Part shown: positions 32,845 to 40,547 of the stretch, one piece after another
Layout of the letters: the number at the start of each line of letters is the position of its first letter
How positions within the stretch are numbered: position 1 is the stretch's first letter
DNA from: Flavobacteriales bacterium
GTDB lineage: Bacteria; Bacteroidota; Bacteroidia; Flavobacteriales; BACL11
Direction of reading: 5' to 3'
DNA: 41,578 nt
Assembly: GCA_002697625.1 (NCBI GenBank)
Contig: NZWX01000024.1
Location: forward strand, 1-41,578
The notes under the pieces: model-generated
Told to the model about the DNA's origin: nothing
Seen by the model: only the letters and a program-made list of their open reading frames with translations
Databases searched by the model: none
Translations under genes and position numbers: made by a program

Positions 32845-34947
32845 ATGAAAAAACTTTACACTTTTTTATTTGCTAGTACAATAGCAATTGGTTCATTCTC
32901 TCAAGTCAGCTTTTGTGAAAATTTTGACTCTTATACAAATCTAAATGTGCCTATTGCTGAAAGTTCAAAAAATTGGAATACTTGGGGAGAATTAATGACG
33001 GGTGCTAATCCATCATTAGATGATGCTTTTATGTCAAATAATCAATCGTATAGTGGAGCAAATTCTTTATATCTTAATGAAATATCAACTCCTATACCTG
33101 ATATTGTTTTAATATTCGATACGTTACCAACATATTCTCTTGGATGGAAAAACAATACAGCTTTTAATATTATTCAGTCATATGATTCAATACCTGGTTC
33201 AGTTGCTAGCTTTGGATCTCTACCTTCTACACCATACACTACTGGTACATTTGAGTATTCTCATATGATGTATATTGTTCCTGGGAAAACAGGATATTTT
33301 AATTTTCAGGCAGAAAACATTCCAGGTACAGAATGGGCTCTTGAGGTAAATCTTGATGCAACAGGAGGAATAGCTATGAGTAATACTGGAGGAACTTCAT
33401 TTAACTGCTCTTATCCTGGTTCTGGAGTTTGGTTCGAAATTAAATTTAATATAGATTTAACTAACAATATATGGGAAGTTCTAGTAGATGGAGTTTCTCA
33501 AGGAGTATTTTCAAATAATATAAATAAGATAGCATCCTTAGATTTGTATCCAGGTGTTAGCTCGGAGTATTACGTAGATGATGTGTGTTATTCTTATGAT
33601 ACAACCCAGATTTCACTTCCAAATCTAGATATGGCACTATCTAATATAAACTCTATTGGAGGACTTGCAGGACAAAATAGAGATGTAGTTGTTGATGTTA
33701 TTAATTTAGGATTAACAACAGTTAATTCATTTGATATTGATTTTGATTATAATGGAAGTGTTATTACTGAAAATGTAACTGGAGTAAATATACCAATGTT
33801 ATCTACATATTCTGTCTCTTTTACAAACCCTATAATGTTATCTGGTGGAACAGTGTCAGGGACCGCTACATTGTCTAATGTAAATGCTTTAGGTCCAGAT
33901 GATGTACCTACAAATGACGCATCTTCTGTGCAGATAACTGCAGTAGTTCCAACTCCAAATAAATTAGTTGTAGGAGAAGAAGCTACTGGAACTTGGTGTG
34001 GTTGGTGTCCTAGAGGTGCAGTTGCATTGAATTTCATGGATCAGGATTATCATGGATATTTTCAAGGCATTGCTGTACATAATGGTGATCCTATGACAGA
34101 TGTAGACTATGATGGAGGTATGGTAGTTGGTGGATACCCTTCAGGATTTGTAAATAGAGGCGTAGAAATTGATCCATCAGATTTTGAATTACAATTTATG
34201 CAAAAGATTTCTACCCCTATTTCTGCGACATTTAATGGTACAGCAGTAGCAACAGGTAATGTAATTAATGTAGAAATGTCTGCAACAGCTACATCTTTGA
34301 TTACTGGAAACTGGACTTTTGCTTGTGCATTGGTGGAAGATAGTGTTACAGGTACTGGAGGGACTTGGTATCAGTCAAATTCTTATTCTGGTACAATATC
34401 ATTAATAGATGTAGATGGAACTGATTGGATGAATTTACCGACTTGGGTGCCAGATGTTCAAATGATTTATAGACATGTTGCTAGAGGAATTCAACCTTCA
34501 TTCAATGGTGGAGCATTGCCACAATCTACTTATAATGTAGGAGATGTATTTACTCAGAATTTTCAATTTACCGTAGATCCTACTTGGGACATAAACAATA
34601 TGCATGTTGTTGGAATGCTGATGAACAATGGTACTATAGACAATGCTGTATCTTTACCAGTGTCTATTTCAACTTCAGTAGATAATTTTGTTTCAGATAT
34701 TGATTTTAATATTTACCCTAATCCAACGACTTCTACAACTAATTTTTTCTTAAACTTAGATGCTGAAAAAGAGGTTTCTGTTTCTATAATGAGTATTGAA
34801 GGAAAGTATATTGCAAAAGGTACTTATGGCAAAATGATAGGATCTCATAGTTTAACTTTTGATGTTTCAAATCTATCAAAAGGAGTTTATGTTGTTCAAG
34901 CTATTATAGGAGAAGAAATTATTGTAAAGAAATTTATAAAGGAGTAA
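32845..34947 (+). CDS. Omp28-related secreted protein with CxxC motif and T9SS sorting domain
   Basis: A 700-residue exported protein with a signal peptide (1-20, ending IGSFSQ). Residues about 25-250 resemble a lectin/glucanase-type beta-sandwich (ENFDSY, WFEIKFNIDLTNNIWEVLVDG, YYVDDVCYS). A CARDB-like segment follows (about 253-365). Next is the Omp28-type thioredoxin-like domain, with GEEATGTWCGWCPRG around residue 375-390; its CGWC motif could be redox active. A type A T9SS tail closes the protein (FNIYPNPTTSTTNFF, VSIMSIEGKYIAKG, LSKGVYVVQAII). The start codon is next to a perfect inverted repeat. Its substrate is unknown. Confidence 0.88.
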   Translation: MKKLYTFLFASTIAIGSFSQVSFCENFDSYTNLNVPIAESSKNWNTWGELMTGANPSLDDAFMSNNQSYSGANSLYLNEISTPIPDIVLIFDTLPTYSLGWKNNTAFNIIQSYDSIPGSVASFGSLPSTPYTTGTFEYSHMMYIVPGKTGYFNFQAENIPGTEWALEVNLDATGGIAMSNTGGTSFNCSYPGSGVWFEIKFNIDLTNNIWEVLVDGVSQGVFSNNINKIASLDLYPGVSSEYYVDDVCYSYDTTQISLPNLDMALSNINSIGGLAGQNRDVVVDVINLGLTTVNSFDIDFDYNGSVITENVTGVNIPMLSTYSVSFTNPIMLSGGTVSGTATLSNVNALGPDDVPTNDASSVQITAVVPTPNKLVVGEEATGTWCGWCPRGAVALNFMDQDYHGYFQGIAVHNGDPMTDVDYDGGMVVGGYPSGFVNRGVEIDPSDFELQFMQKISTPISATFNGTAVATGNVINVEMSATATSLITGNWTFACALVEDSVTGTGGTWYQSNSYSGTISLIDVDGTDWMNLPTWVPDVQMIYRHVARGIQPSFNGGALPQSTYNVGDVFTQNFQFTVDPTWDINNMHVVGMLMNNGTIDNAVSLPVSISTSVDNFVSDIDFNIYPNPTTSTTNFFLNLDAEKEVSVSIMSIEGKYIAKGTYGKMIGSHSLTFDVSNLSKGVYVVQAIIGEEIIVKKFIKE

Positions 34948-34992
34948 AAATATTATTGTAAAAATTAAAAACTTATCTGAAAGATGGTTTTT

Positions 34993-37761
34993 TTATAGTT
35001 TCTTTTTAAGGTATTTTGCAGTTATGGATTCTTTGCATGTTATTAGTTCTTCAGGAGTTCCTTCGAATACAATTTTTCCTCCACTATCTCCTCCTCCAGG
35101 ACCTAAGTCAATAATCCAATCTGCACATTTCACCACATCGAGATTATGTTCTATACATATCACAGAATGACCTTTTTCAATCAGTTTATTAAATAAATTT
35201 AATAGTTTATTTATGTCATGAAAATGTAATCCTGTTGTAGGTTCGTCAAATATGAAAATTATTTTTTCTGAATTTTCTCCTTTTCCTAAAAAGGAAGCAA
35301 GTTTAATCCTTTGTGCTTCTCCTCCACTTAAGGTAGAAGAAGATTGTCCAAGTTTTACGTATCCTAACCCTACATCCTGTAATGGTTTAATTTTTTTTGC
35401 AATTTTCTCCTCTCCATTTTCTATAAAGAATTTAATTGATTCTTTTACTGTAAGGTTAAGTATGTCGGATATGTTTTTTTCTCCAAAAGTAATTTCAAGT
35501 ATTTCATTCTTAAATCTATTCCCTTTACACTCTTCACATAATAAGTGAACATCTGCCATAAATTGCATTTCAACAGTAGTTTCTCCTTCTCCTTTACAAT
35601 TGTCACATCTTCCACCATCTATGTTAAAAGAGAAAAAACCACTTTTATAGTTTCTAGAAATAGAAAGTTTTTGTTTGGAATATAAATTTCTTATATCATC
35701 ATATGCTTTTATATATGTTATTGGGTTTGATCTTGATGATTTACCGATAGGATTTTGGTCAACAAACTCTAGTTTTGTATATTTATTAGTATTTATATTT
35801 ATTTCTTGATAGTTTCTTTTTGTTATCGTCTGACCATCGAACCTTTGTTCTAATGACGGCTTTAAAATCCCCCTTATTAAAGAGGATTTTCCGGATCCAC
35901 TAACTCCGGTAATTAATGTGAAACACTCCAAAGGGATGACAACATTCATTTTATTAATGTTGTTTATATTTATCCCTTTCAACTCTATAGAGTGTTTCCA
36001 AGATCTTCTTTCTGCAGGAATTTCAATTTTTCTCTTGCCCGAAAGATATTGGGTAGTAAGACTTTTATTTTCTTTAAAAATATCTGACAATCTTCCTTGG
36101 AAGATAAGTTCTCCACCATGAATTCCTGCTTTAGGTCCTAAATCAATTATCTGATCTGCTTGCTCCATAATCTCTTCATCATGTTCTACTATAATTACGG
36201 TATTACCTATGTCTCTTAAACTTTTTAATACTTTAATCAGGTTCTCAGTGTCTTTAGAATGTAGACCAATCGAAGGTTCATCTAATATATACATGGACCC
36301 AACTAAGCTACTTCCTAATGATGTGGCTAGATTAATTCTTTGACTTTCACCCCCTGATAAAGTAGAAGAATTTCTAGATAAGGTTAAATAAGAAAGCCCT
36401 ACTTCTTCTAGAAAAGATAACCTACTTTTTATTTCAGTTAATATTCTTTCTGCTATCTTTCTTTCAGATTCAGATAAGATTATTTGTTCAAAGAATTGTT
36501 TGGCTTCTGTAATATTCATCTTTGAAATATCAGCAATAGATTTGTTGTTGATTTTTACATATAAAGCCTCTTTTCTTAATCTAGACCCTTCACATTCATT
36601 GCATTCTGTTCTACCTTTATATCTTGCAGCAATTACCCTATTCTGTATCTTGTGTTTTTGGGAATCTAACTTTGTGAAAAATTGAAATATACCCTGACAT
36701 TTCCCTTTTCCATTCCATAGAATATCTACCTCTTCTTCCGTTAAATCCTTGTATGATTTATGAATAGGAAAGTCAAATTTTGCAGAATTCAGAATAAACC
36801 TTTCTTTCCATTTTTTTAATTTTATTCCTGACCAACAACTTACAACCCCTTCGTATACAGATAGCTCTTTATCTTTAATTATTTTATTTTTGTCTAGCCC
36901 AATTGTTACTCCAAATCCTTCACATTTTTTACAAGCCCCATATGGATTGTTAAATGCAAATAAAGGAACAGAATTTTTCTCAAAAGAAATTCCGTCTAAT
37001 TCAAATTTATTAGAAAAACAATAAAGAGAATCATTGATATGTATTATACATTCACCTTTTCCTTCAAAAAAAGCAGTTTCTACTGAGTCTGTTATTCGAT
37101 TAATATTATCTTTTTTTTTACTAGATAGTATTCTATCAATTATCAGGTAAGAATTTTTAAGATTAGGATTTTTCTTTTCAACTATATTACTAATTCTCTC
37201 TACCTTTTTCTGCATTAGAATCCTAGAGTAACCTTGTTTTAATAAAATATTTAAATTTTCTAATGTACAATTTTCTATTTTAGTTGTAAGTAAACAAACG
37301 GATTCTTCATCTTGACTGTTAATAAAATCTACCACATCACAGGTTTGGTGTCTTTTAACTTGATTCCCAGAAATAGGAGAGTACGTTTTTCCTACACGAG
37401 CAAACAATAACTTTAAGTAATCATATATTTCTGTTACTGTTCCTACTGTAGATCTTGGGTTTTTCGAAATAACTTTTTGTTCAATAGCAATTGCTGGAGA
37501 TATTCCGTTTATTGCTTCTACATCAGGTTTTTGTAATTTACCTAAAAATTGTCTAGCATAAGAAGATAGACTTTCAATATACCTTCTTTGACCTTCTGCA
37601 AATAAGGTGTCGAATGCTAAAGATGATTTTCCGGATCCGGATACACCAGAAATAACAATTAATTTATCTTTAGGAATGTTTAATGATATATTTTTAAGAT
37701 TGTGGAGTTTTGCTCCAATAATCTCAATGGTTTCTCCTGTATTTTTAGTGGTTTTTCCCAT
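34993..37761 (-). CDS. uvrA: Excinuclease ABC subunit A
   Basis: DNA-damage recognition ATPase of nucleotide excision repair. I start it at 37761 (MGKTTKNTGETIEIIGAKLHN), 922 residues, because a perfect -7 promoter box lies between this ATG and the earlier in-frame ATG at 37794. It has two ABC modules: Walker A GVSGSGKSS at 39-47 and again in the second half; signatures LSGGESQRI and LSGGEAQRI. The C-terminal zinc finger is intact (CDNC, 19 residues, CEEC), and the first half has CKKC and CNEC pairs. No other uvr gene is adjacent. The 3' end converges on the Omp28-like gene across 45 bases without an obvious hairpin. Confidence 0.97.
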   Translation of the reverse strand: MGKTTKNTGETIEIIGAKLHNLKNISLNIPKDKLIVISGVSGSGKSSLAFDTLFAEGQRRYIESLSSYARQFLGKLQKPDVEAINGISPAIAIEQKVISKNPRSTVGTVTEIYDYLKLLFARVGKTYSPISGNQVKRHQTCDVVDFINSQDEESVCLLTTKIENCTLENLNILLKQGYSRILMQKKVERISNIVEKKNPNLKNSYLIIDRILSSKKKDNINRITDSVETAFFEGKGECIIHINDSLYCFSNKFELDGISFEKNSVPLFAFNNPYGACKKCEGFGVTIGLDKNKIIKDKELSVYEGVVSCWSGIKLKKWKERFILNSAKFDFPIHKSYKDLTEEEVDILWNGKGKCQGIFQFFTKLDSQKHKIQNRVIAARYKGRTECNECEGSRLRKEALYVKINNKSIADISKMNITEAKQFFEQIILSESERKIAERILTEIKSRLSFLEEVGLSYLTLSRNSSTLSGGESQRINLATSLGSSLVGSMYILDEPSIGLHSKDTENLIKVLKSLRDIGNTVIIVEHDEEIMEQADQIIDLGPKAGIHGGELIFQGRLSDIFKENKSLTTQYLSGKRKIEIPAERRSWKHSIELKGININNINKMNVVIPLECFTLITGVSGSGKSSLIRGILKPSLEQRFDGQTITKRNYQEININTNKYTKLEFVDQNPIGKSSRSNPITYIKAYDDIRNLYSKQKLSISRNYKSGFFSFNIDGGRCDNCKGEGETTVEMQFMADVHLLCEECKGNRFKNEILEITFGEKNISDILNLTVKESIKFFIENGEEKIAKKIKPLQDVGLGYVKLGQSSSTLSGGEAQRIKLASFLGKGENSEKIIFIFDEPTTGLHFHDINKLLNLFNKLIEKGHSVICIEHNLDVVKCADWIIDLGPGGGDSGGKIVFEGTPEELITCKESITAKYLKKKL

Positions 37762-37781
37762 TCCTTTTCTTCCTAATTTTG

Positions 37782-37789
37782 CAAATTTA
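37782..37789 (-). promoter_or_regulatory. -7 promoter element of uvrA
   Basis: The minus strand reads TAAATTTG, a perfect TAnnTTTG, 21 bases upstream of the ATG at 37761 and downstream of the ATG at 37794. It sets the start choice for uvrA. Confidence 0.5.
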
Positions 37790-37800
37790 ATCAATAAGAT

Positions 37801-37831
37801 TTGGATAAAAGTGAAACTAATACTATATTTG
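37801..37831 (+). promoter_or_regulatory. Promoter of the sigma factor gene
   Basis: TTG (37801-37803), a 20-base spacer and TATATTTG (37824-37831) give a full consensus match. It predicts a leader of about 80 bases before the ATG at 37919; I see no strong structure in that leader. Confidence 0.62.
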
Positions 37832-37918
37832 TACCGTAAATAATACAGATATTAACTCAAAATAAATTTATATAGACATAATTTTACTTTAACTATTTAT
37901 TAACTAAAACTAAGTAAA

Positions 37919-38506
37919 ATGATGTCTATTAATCAATCTGACCAGATTCTTTTAAAATCTTACTTAAGTGGCGATGAAGCTGCTTTTGAAATTTTAATTA
38001 GGAAACATAAAGATAAAGTTTTCGCATTTATATTATCAAAGATTAAAAATTATAATCTTGCACATGATTTGTTCCAGGATACTTTTATAAAAGTAGTTAA
38101 TTCTTTAAAAAGAGGTAAGTATAATGAAGAAGGTAAATTTGTACCTTGGGTAATGAGAATTGCTCATAATTTAGTAATTGACCATTTTAGAAGGCAAAAG
38201 AAGACAAGAAGTATTGCTCCGACAGATGATTTTAATATTTTTGATGTAATATCAAATGAAGAGAAGAATGTGGAAGAGGAAATGATTGATGACCAGATTA
38301 CATCTGATTTAAGAAAATTAATTGAGGAACTTCCAGAAGATCAGAAAGAGGTTTTAAAAATGAGATATTATAAGGATTTAAGCTTTAAAGAAATCTCGGA
38401 AATTACAGATGTAAGTATAAATACCGCTTTAGGAAGAATGAGATATGCAATTATTAATTTAAGAAAATTAGTTGAGAAACATAATGTTCAATTACAAATA
38501 AATTAA
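37919..38506 (+). CDS. RNA polymerase sigma factor, ECF-like sigma-70 family
   Basis: A 195-residue alternative sigma factor with only regions 2 and 4. Region 2 spans about 25-95 (DLFQDTFIKVVNSL, then FVPWVMRIAHNLVIDHFRR). Region 4 spans about 135-185 (LPEDQKEVLKMRYYKDLSFKEISEITDVSINTALGRMRYAI, a helix-turn-helix). An acidic linker joins them. ECF factors are usually held by an anti-sigma factor, but no membrane anti-sigma gene follows, only a 59-residue protein. It is divergent from uvrA and has a good housekeeping promoter, suggesting constitutive expression. Target genes are unknown. Confidence 0.94.
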   Translation: MMSINQSDQILLKSYLSGDEAAFEILIRKHKDKVFAFILSKIKNYNLAHDLFQDTFIKVVNSLKRGKYNEEGKFVPWVMRIAHNLVIDHFRRQKKTRSIAPTDDFNIFDVISNEEKNVEEEMIDDQITSDLRKLIEELPEDQKEVLKMRYYKDLSFKEISEITDVSINTALGRMRYAIINLRKLVEKHNVQLQIN

Positions 38507-38567
38507 GGTTGATACAATATAAACTCAATTAGGGCGTTATGTAGGTATATGAACAAAAATATACTAT

Positions 38568-38747
38568 ATGAAAGAAATCTCTACTTTATCTTATTTGTTG
38601 AACCACAATTCGCAAGTAAAGACAAAAAAATCTGAAGCAAGACTACAAGTGCGAGAAGAATCAGTTAGGATGATTTTATCTTATTCAAAGTCTGTAAAAT
38701 GTATTAAAACAAATTCCATTGGAGATGTTTTAATGTTAAATAACTAA
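38568..38747 (+). CDS. Small uncharacterised protein downstream of the sigma factor
   Basis: An open frame of 59 residues from ATG (38568) to TAA (38745-38747). It reads MKEISTLSYLLNHNSQ, then a basic stretch (VKTKKSEARLQVREES), VRMILSYSKSVKC and a tail ending VLMLNN. Its codon use looks like that of neighbouring genes, it fills an otherwise empty gap, and it ends about 25 bases before a strong terminator, all of which support it being real. No signal peptide, membrane segment or known motif. It starts 61 bases after the sigma factor stop and is probably in the same transcript. I do not recognise the family. Confidence 0.65.
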   Translation: MKEISTLSYLLNHNSQVKTKKSEARLQVREESVRMILSYSKSVKCIKTNSIGDVLMLNN

Positions 38748-38770
38748 GTGGTTTTGGTTTTTTATGATTA

Positions 38771-38803
38771 GGTCGAACAATTTATTTTGTTCGGCCTTTT
38801 TTA
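38771..38803 (+). terminator. Intrinsic terminator before endonuclease III
   Basis: GGTCGAACAA (38771-38780) pairs with TTGTTCGGCC (38787-38796), ten pairs with one G-T, around a 6-base loop, followed by a T run. It ends the sigma factor unit. Confidence 0.9.
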
Positions 38804-38815
38804 TTGTTACATTTG
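38787..38815 (+). promoter_or_regulatory. Promoter of nth, overlapping the preceding terminator
   Basis: TTG (38787-38789), an 18-base spacer and TACATTTG (38808-38815) form a full consensus promoter. Its -33 box is the right arm of the terminator hairpin. The ATG at 38820 lies only 5 bases after the -7 box. Confidence 0.62.
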
Positions 38816-38819
38816 TAAT

Positions 38820-39467
38820 ATGAAAAAACAAGAAAGGGTAAGTTTATTTATTGATTACTTTTCAGAATACTTGCCAGAGGCGAAAACAGAGTTGCATTAT
38901 ACAAATGCATTTGAGCTTACGGTTGCTGTAGTATTGTCTGCGCAATGTACAGACAAGAGAGTAAATATAATTACCCCAAAATTGTTTGAAGAATTTCCTA
39001 CTCCAGAGATAATGTCGGAAGCTTCTGTAGATCATATATTTGAATTGATAAAAAGTTGTAGCTATCCAAGAAATAAGGCAAAACATCTTTTAGGACTTGC
39101 TAAAATGTTGGTAAATGAATATAATTCTGAAATCCCCGCTAGTTTAGAAGAGTTACAAAGGTTACCAGGGGTGGGTAGAAAAACTGCAAATGTTGTTGGT
39201 TCAGTATATTTTGATATTCCGGCAATGCCAGTAGATACACATGTTTTTAGAGTGGCAAATAGGATAGGATTAACGACAAATGCTAAGAATCCATTACAAT
39301 CTGAATTACAACTTTTGAAACTTTTCCCTGAAGAGAAATTAAATATTGCTCATCATTGGTTGATATTACATGGTAGATATGTCTGTAAATCTAGAAGAGC
39401 AGAATGTGAGAATTGTGGTATAACTAACTTATGCAAATCGTATAAAAAACACAAGATAAAAAATTAA
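38820..39467 (+). CDS. nth: Endonuclease III
   Basis: Base-excision-repair DNA glycosylase/AP lyase for oxidised pyrimidines. From the ATG at 38820 it is 215 residues (MKKQERVSLF). The longer frame from 38787 starts inside the terminator and promoter and is unlikely. It has LSAQCTD, the helix-hairpin-helix LPGVGRKTANVV with the catalytic lysine, the catalytic aspartate in PVDTHV, and the [4Fe-4S] cluster cysteines with spacing C-x6-C-x2-C-x5-C at the C-terminus. The transcript may be leaderless, since the ATG is 5 bases from the -7 box. Confidence 0.96.
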   Translation: MKKQERVSLFIDYFSEYLPEAKTELHYTNAFELTVAVVLSAQCTDKRVNIITPKLFEEFPTPEIMSEASVDHIFELIKSCSYPRNKAKHLLGLAKMLVNEYNSEIPASLEELQRLPGVGRKTANVVGSVYFDIPAMPVDTHVFRVANRIGLTTNAKNPLQSELQLLKLFPEEKLNIAHHWLILHGRYVCKSRRAECENCGITNLCKSYKKHKIKN

Positions 39468-39545
39468 TCTTCTGTTAATAAATAGGAGTCTCTTTTCTTT
39501 TAATTTCATAGATATTTTCTCTTTTTTGTATTAAAATAAATAATT

Positions 39546-40547
39546 ATGAGTGATAAAGAAAAATCAGCCAAATTAAAGGCATTAGAACTTACTTTGGGTA
39601 AGTTAGAGAAATCATACGGAAAAGGTGTAGTAATGAAGTTAGGTGATAAAGTAGTAGAAGATATTGACTCTATCCCAACAGGCTCGTTAGGTTTAGACAC
39701 TGTTTTAGGAGTAGGAGGATATCCTAGAGGAAGAGTAGTAGAAATATATGGTCCTGAATCATCTGGTAAAACAACCTTAACTATACATGCTATTGCAGAA
39801 GTACAAAAGCAAGGCGGAATAGCGGCTTTTATAGATGCGGAACATGCTTTTGACGCTTCGTATGCATCTAGTTTAGGAGTGAATATTGAAGATTTGTTTA
39901 TTTCTCAGCCTGATAATGGAGAACAAGCTTTAGAGATTGCAGATCATTTAATCAGTTCTGGTGCGGTAGATTTAGTAATTATAGATTCAGTTGCAGCCCT
40001 TACCCCAAAATCTGAGATTGAAGGAGAAATGGGAGATAGTAAAATGGGACTCCACGCGAGATTGATGTCTCAAGCCTTAAGAAAACTAACCGCTACTATA
40101 AACAAAACAGGGTGTACTCTTATTTTTATCAATCAGTTGCGAATGAAAATTGGAGTGATGTTTGGTTCTCCAGAAACCACTACAGGAGGAAATGCTCTTA
40201 AATTTTACTCTTCAGTTAGGTTAGATATCAGAAGAATTGGAGCGATTAAAAATGGAGATGATGTCATTGGTAATAGAACAAGAGTAAAGGTAGTAAAGAA
40301 TAAAGTTGCTCCTCCATTTAAAAAGGTAGAATTTGATATTATGTTTGGTAAAGGAATTTCTAGAAGTGGAGAGGTTTTGGATATGGCTGTAGACTCAGAT
40401 GTTGTAAAGAAAAGTGGTTCTTGGTTCTCCTATGAAGATACAAAATTAGGTCAAGGAAGAGATGCTGTAAAGAACATGTTAGAGGATAATCCGGAGTTAA
40501 TGTCTGAATTAGAACAAAAAATTGCAGAAGCAAACACTGTTGAATAA
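39546..40547 (+). CDS. recA: Recombinase RecA
   Basis: Strand-exchange ATPase of homologous recombination. The 333 residues carry Walker A GPESSGKT (69-76), the DAEHAFD segment, [10 protein letters not shown] (Walker B), the L2 loop region ([18 protein letters not shown]) and a short acidic tail. I see no LexA-type palindrome in the 78 bases upstream and no perfect TAnnTTTG box, so its control is unclear from sequence. It overlaps the next gene by one base (TAATG). Confidence 0.98.
   Translation: MSDKEKSAKLKALELTLGKLEKSYGKGVVMKLGDKVVEDIDSIPTGSLGLDTVLGVGGYPRGRVVEIYGPESSGKTTLTIHAIAEVQKQGGIAAFIDAEHAFDASYASSLGVNIEDLFISQPDNGEQALEIADHLISSGAVDLVIIDSVAALTPKSEIEGEMGDSKMGLHARLMSQALRKLTATINKTGCTLIFINQLRMKIGVMFGSPETTTGGNALKFYSSVRLDIRRIGAIKNGDDVIGNRTRVKVVKNKVAPPFKKVEFDIMFGKGISRSGEVLDMAVDSDVVKKSGSWFSYEDTKLGQGRDAVKNMLEDNPELMSELEQKIAEANTVE

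Noticed and set aside
34948-34992. Terminator between the Omp28-like gene and uvrA
   Set aside because: The 45-base gap has a T run but no stem I can pair with confidence on either strand.
39468-39545. SOS-type operator or consensus promoter upstream of recA
   Set aside because: No palindrome resembling a LexA site and no perfect TAnnTTTG is present; only T-rich sequence.
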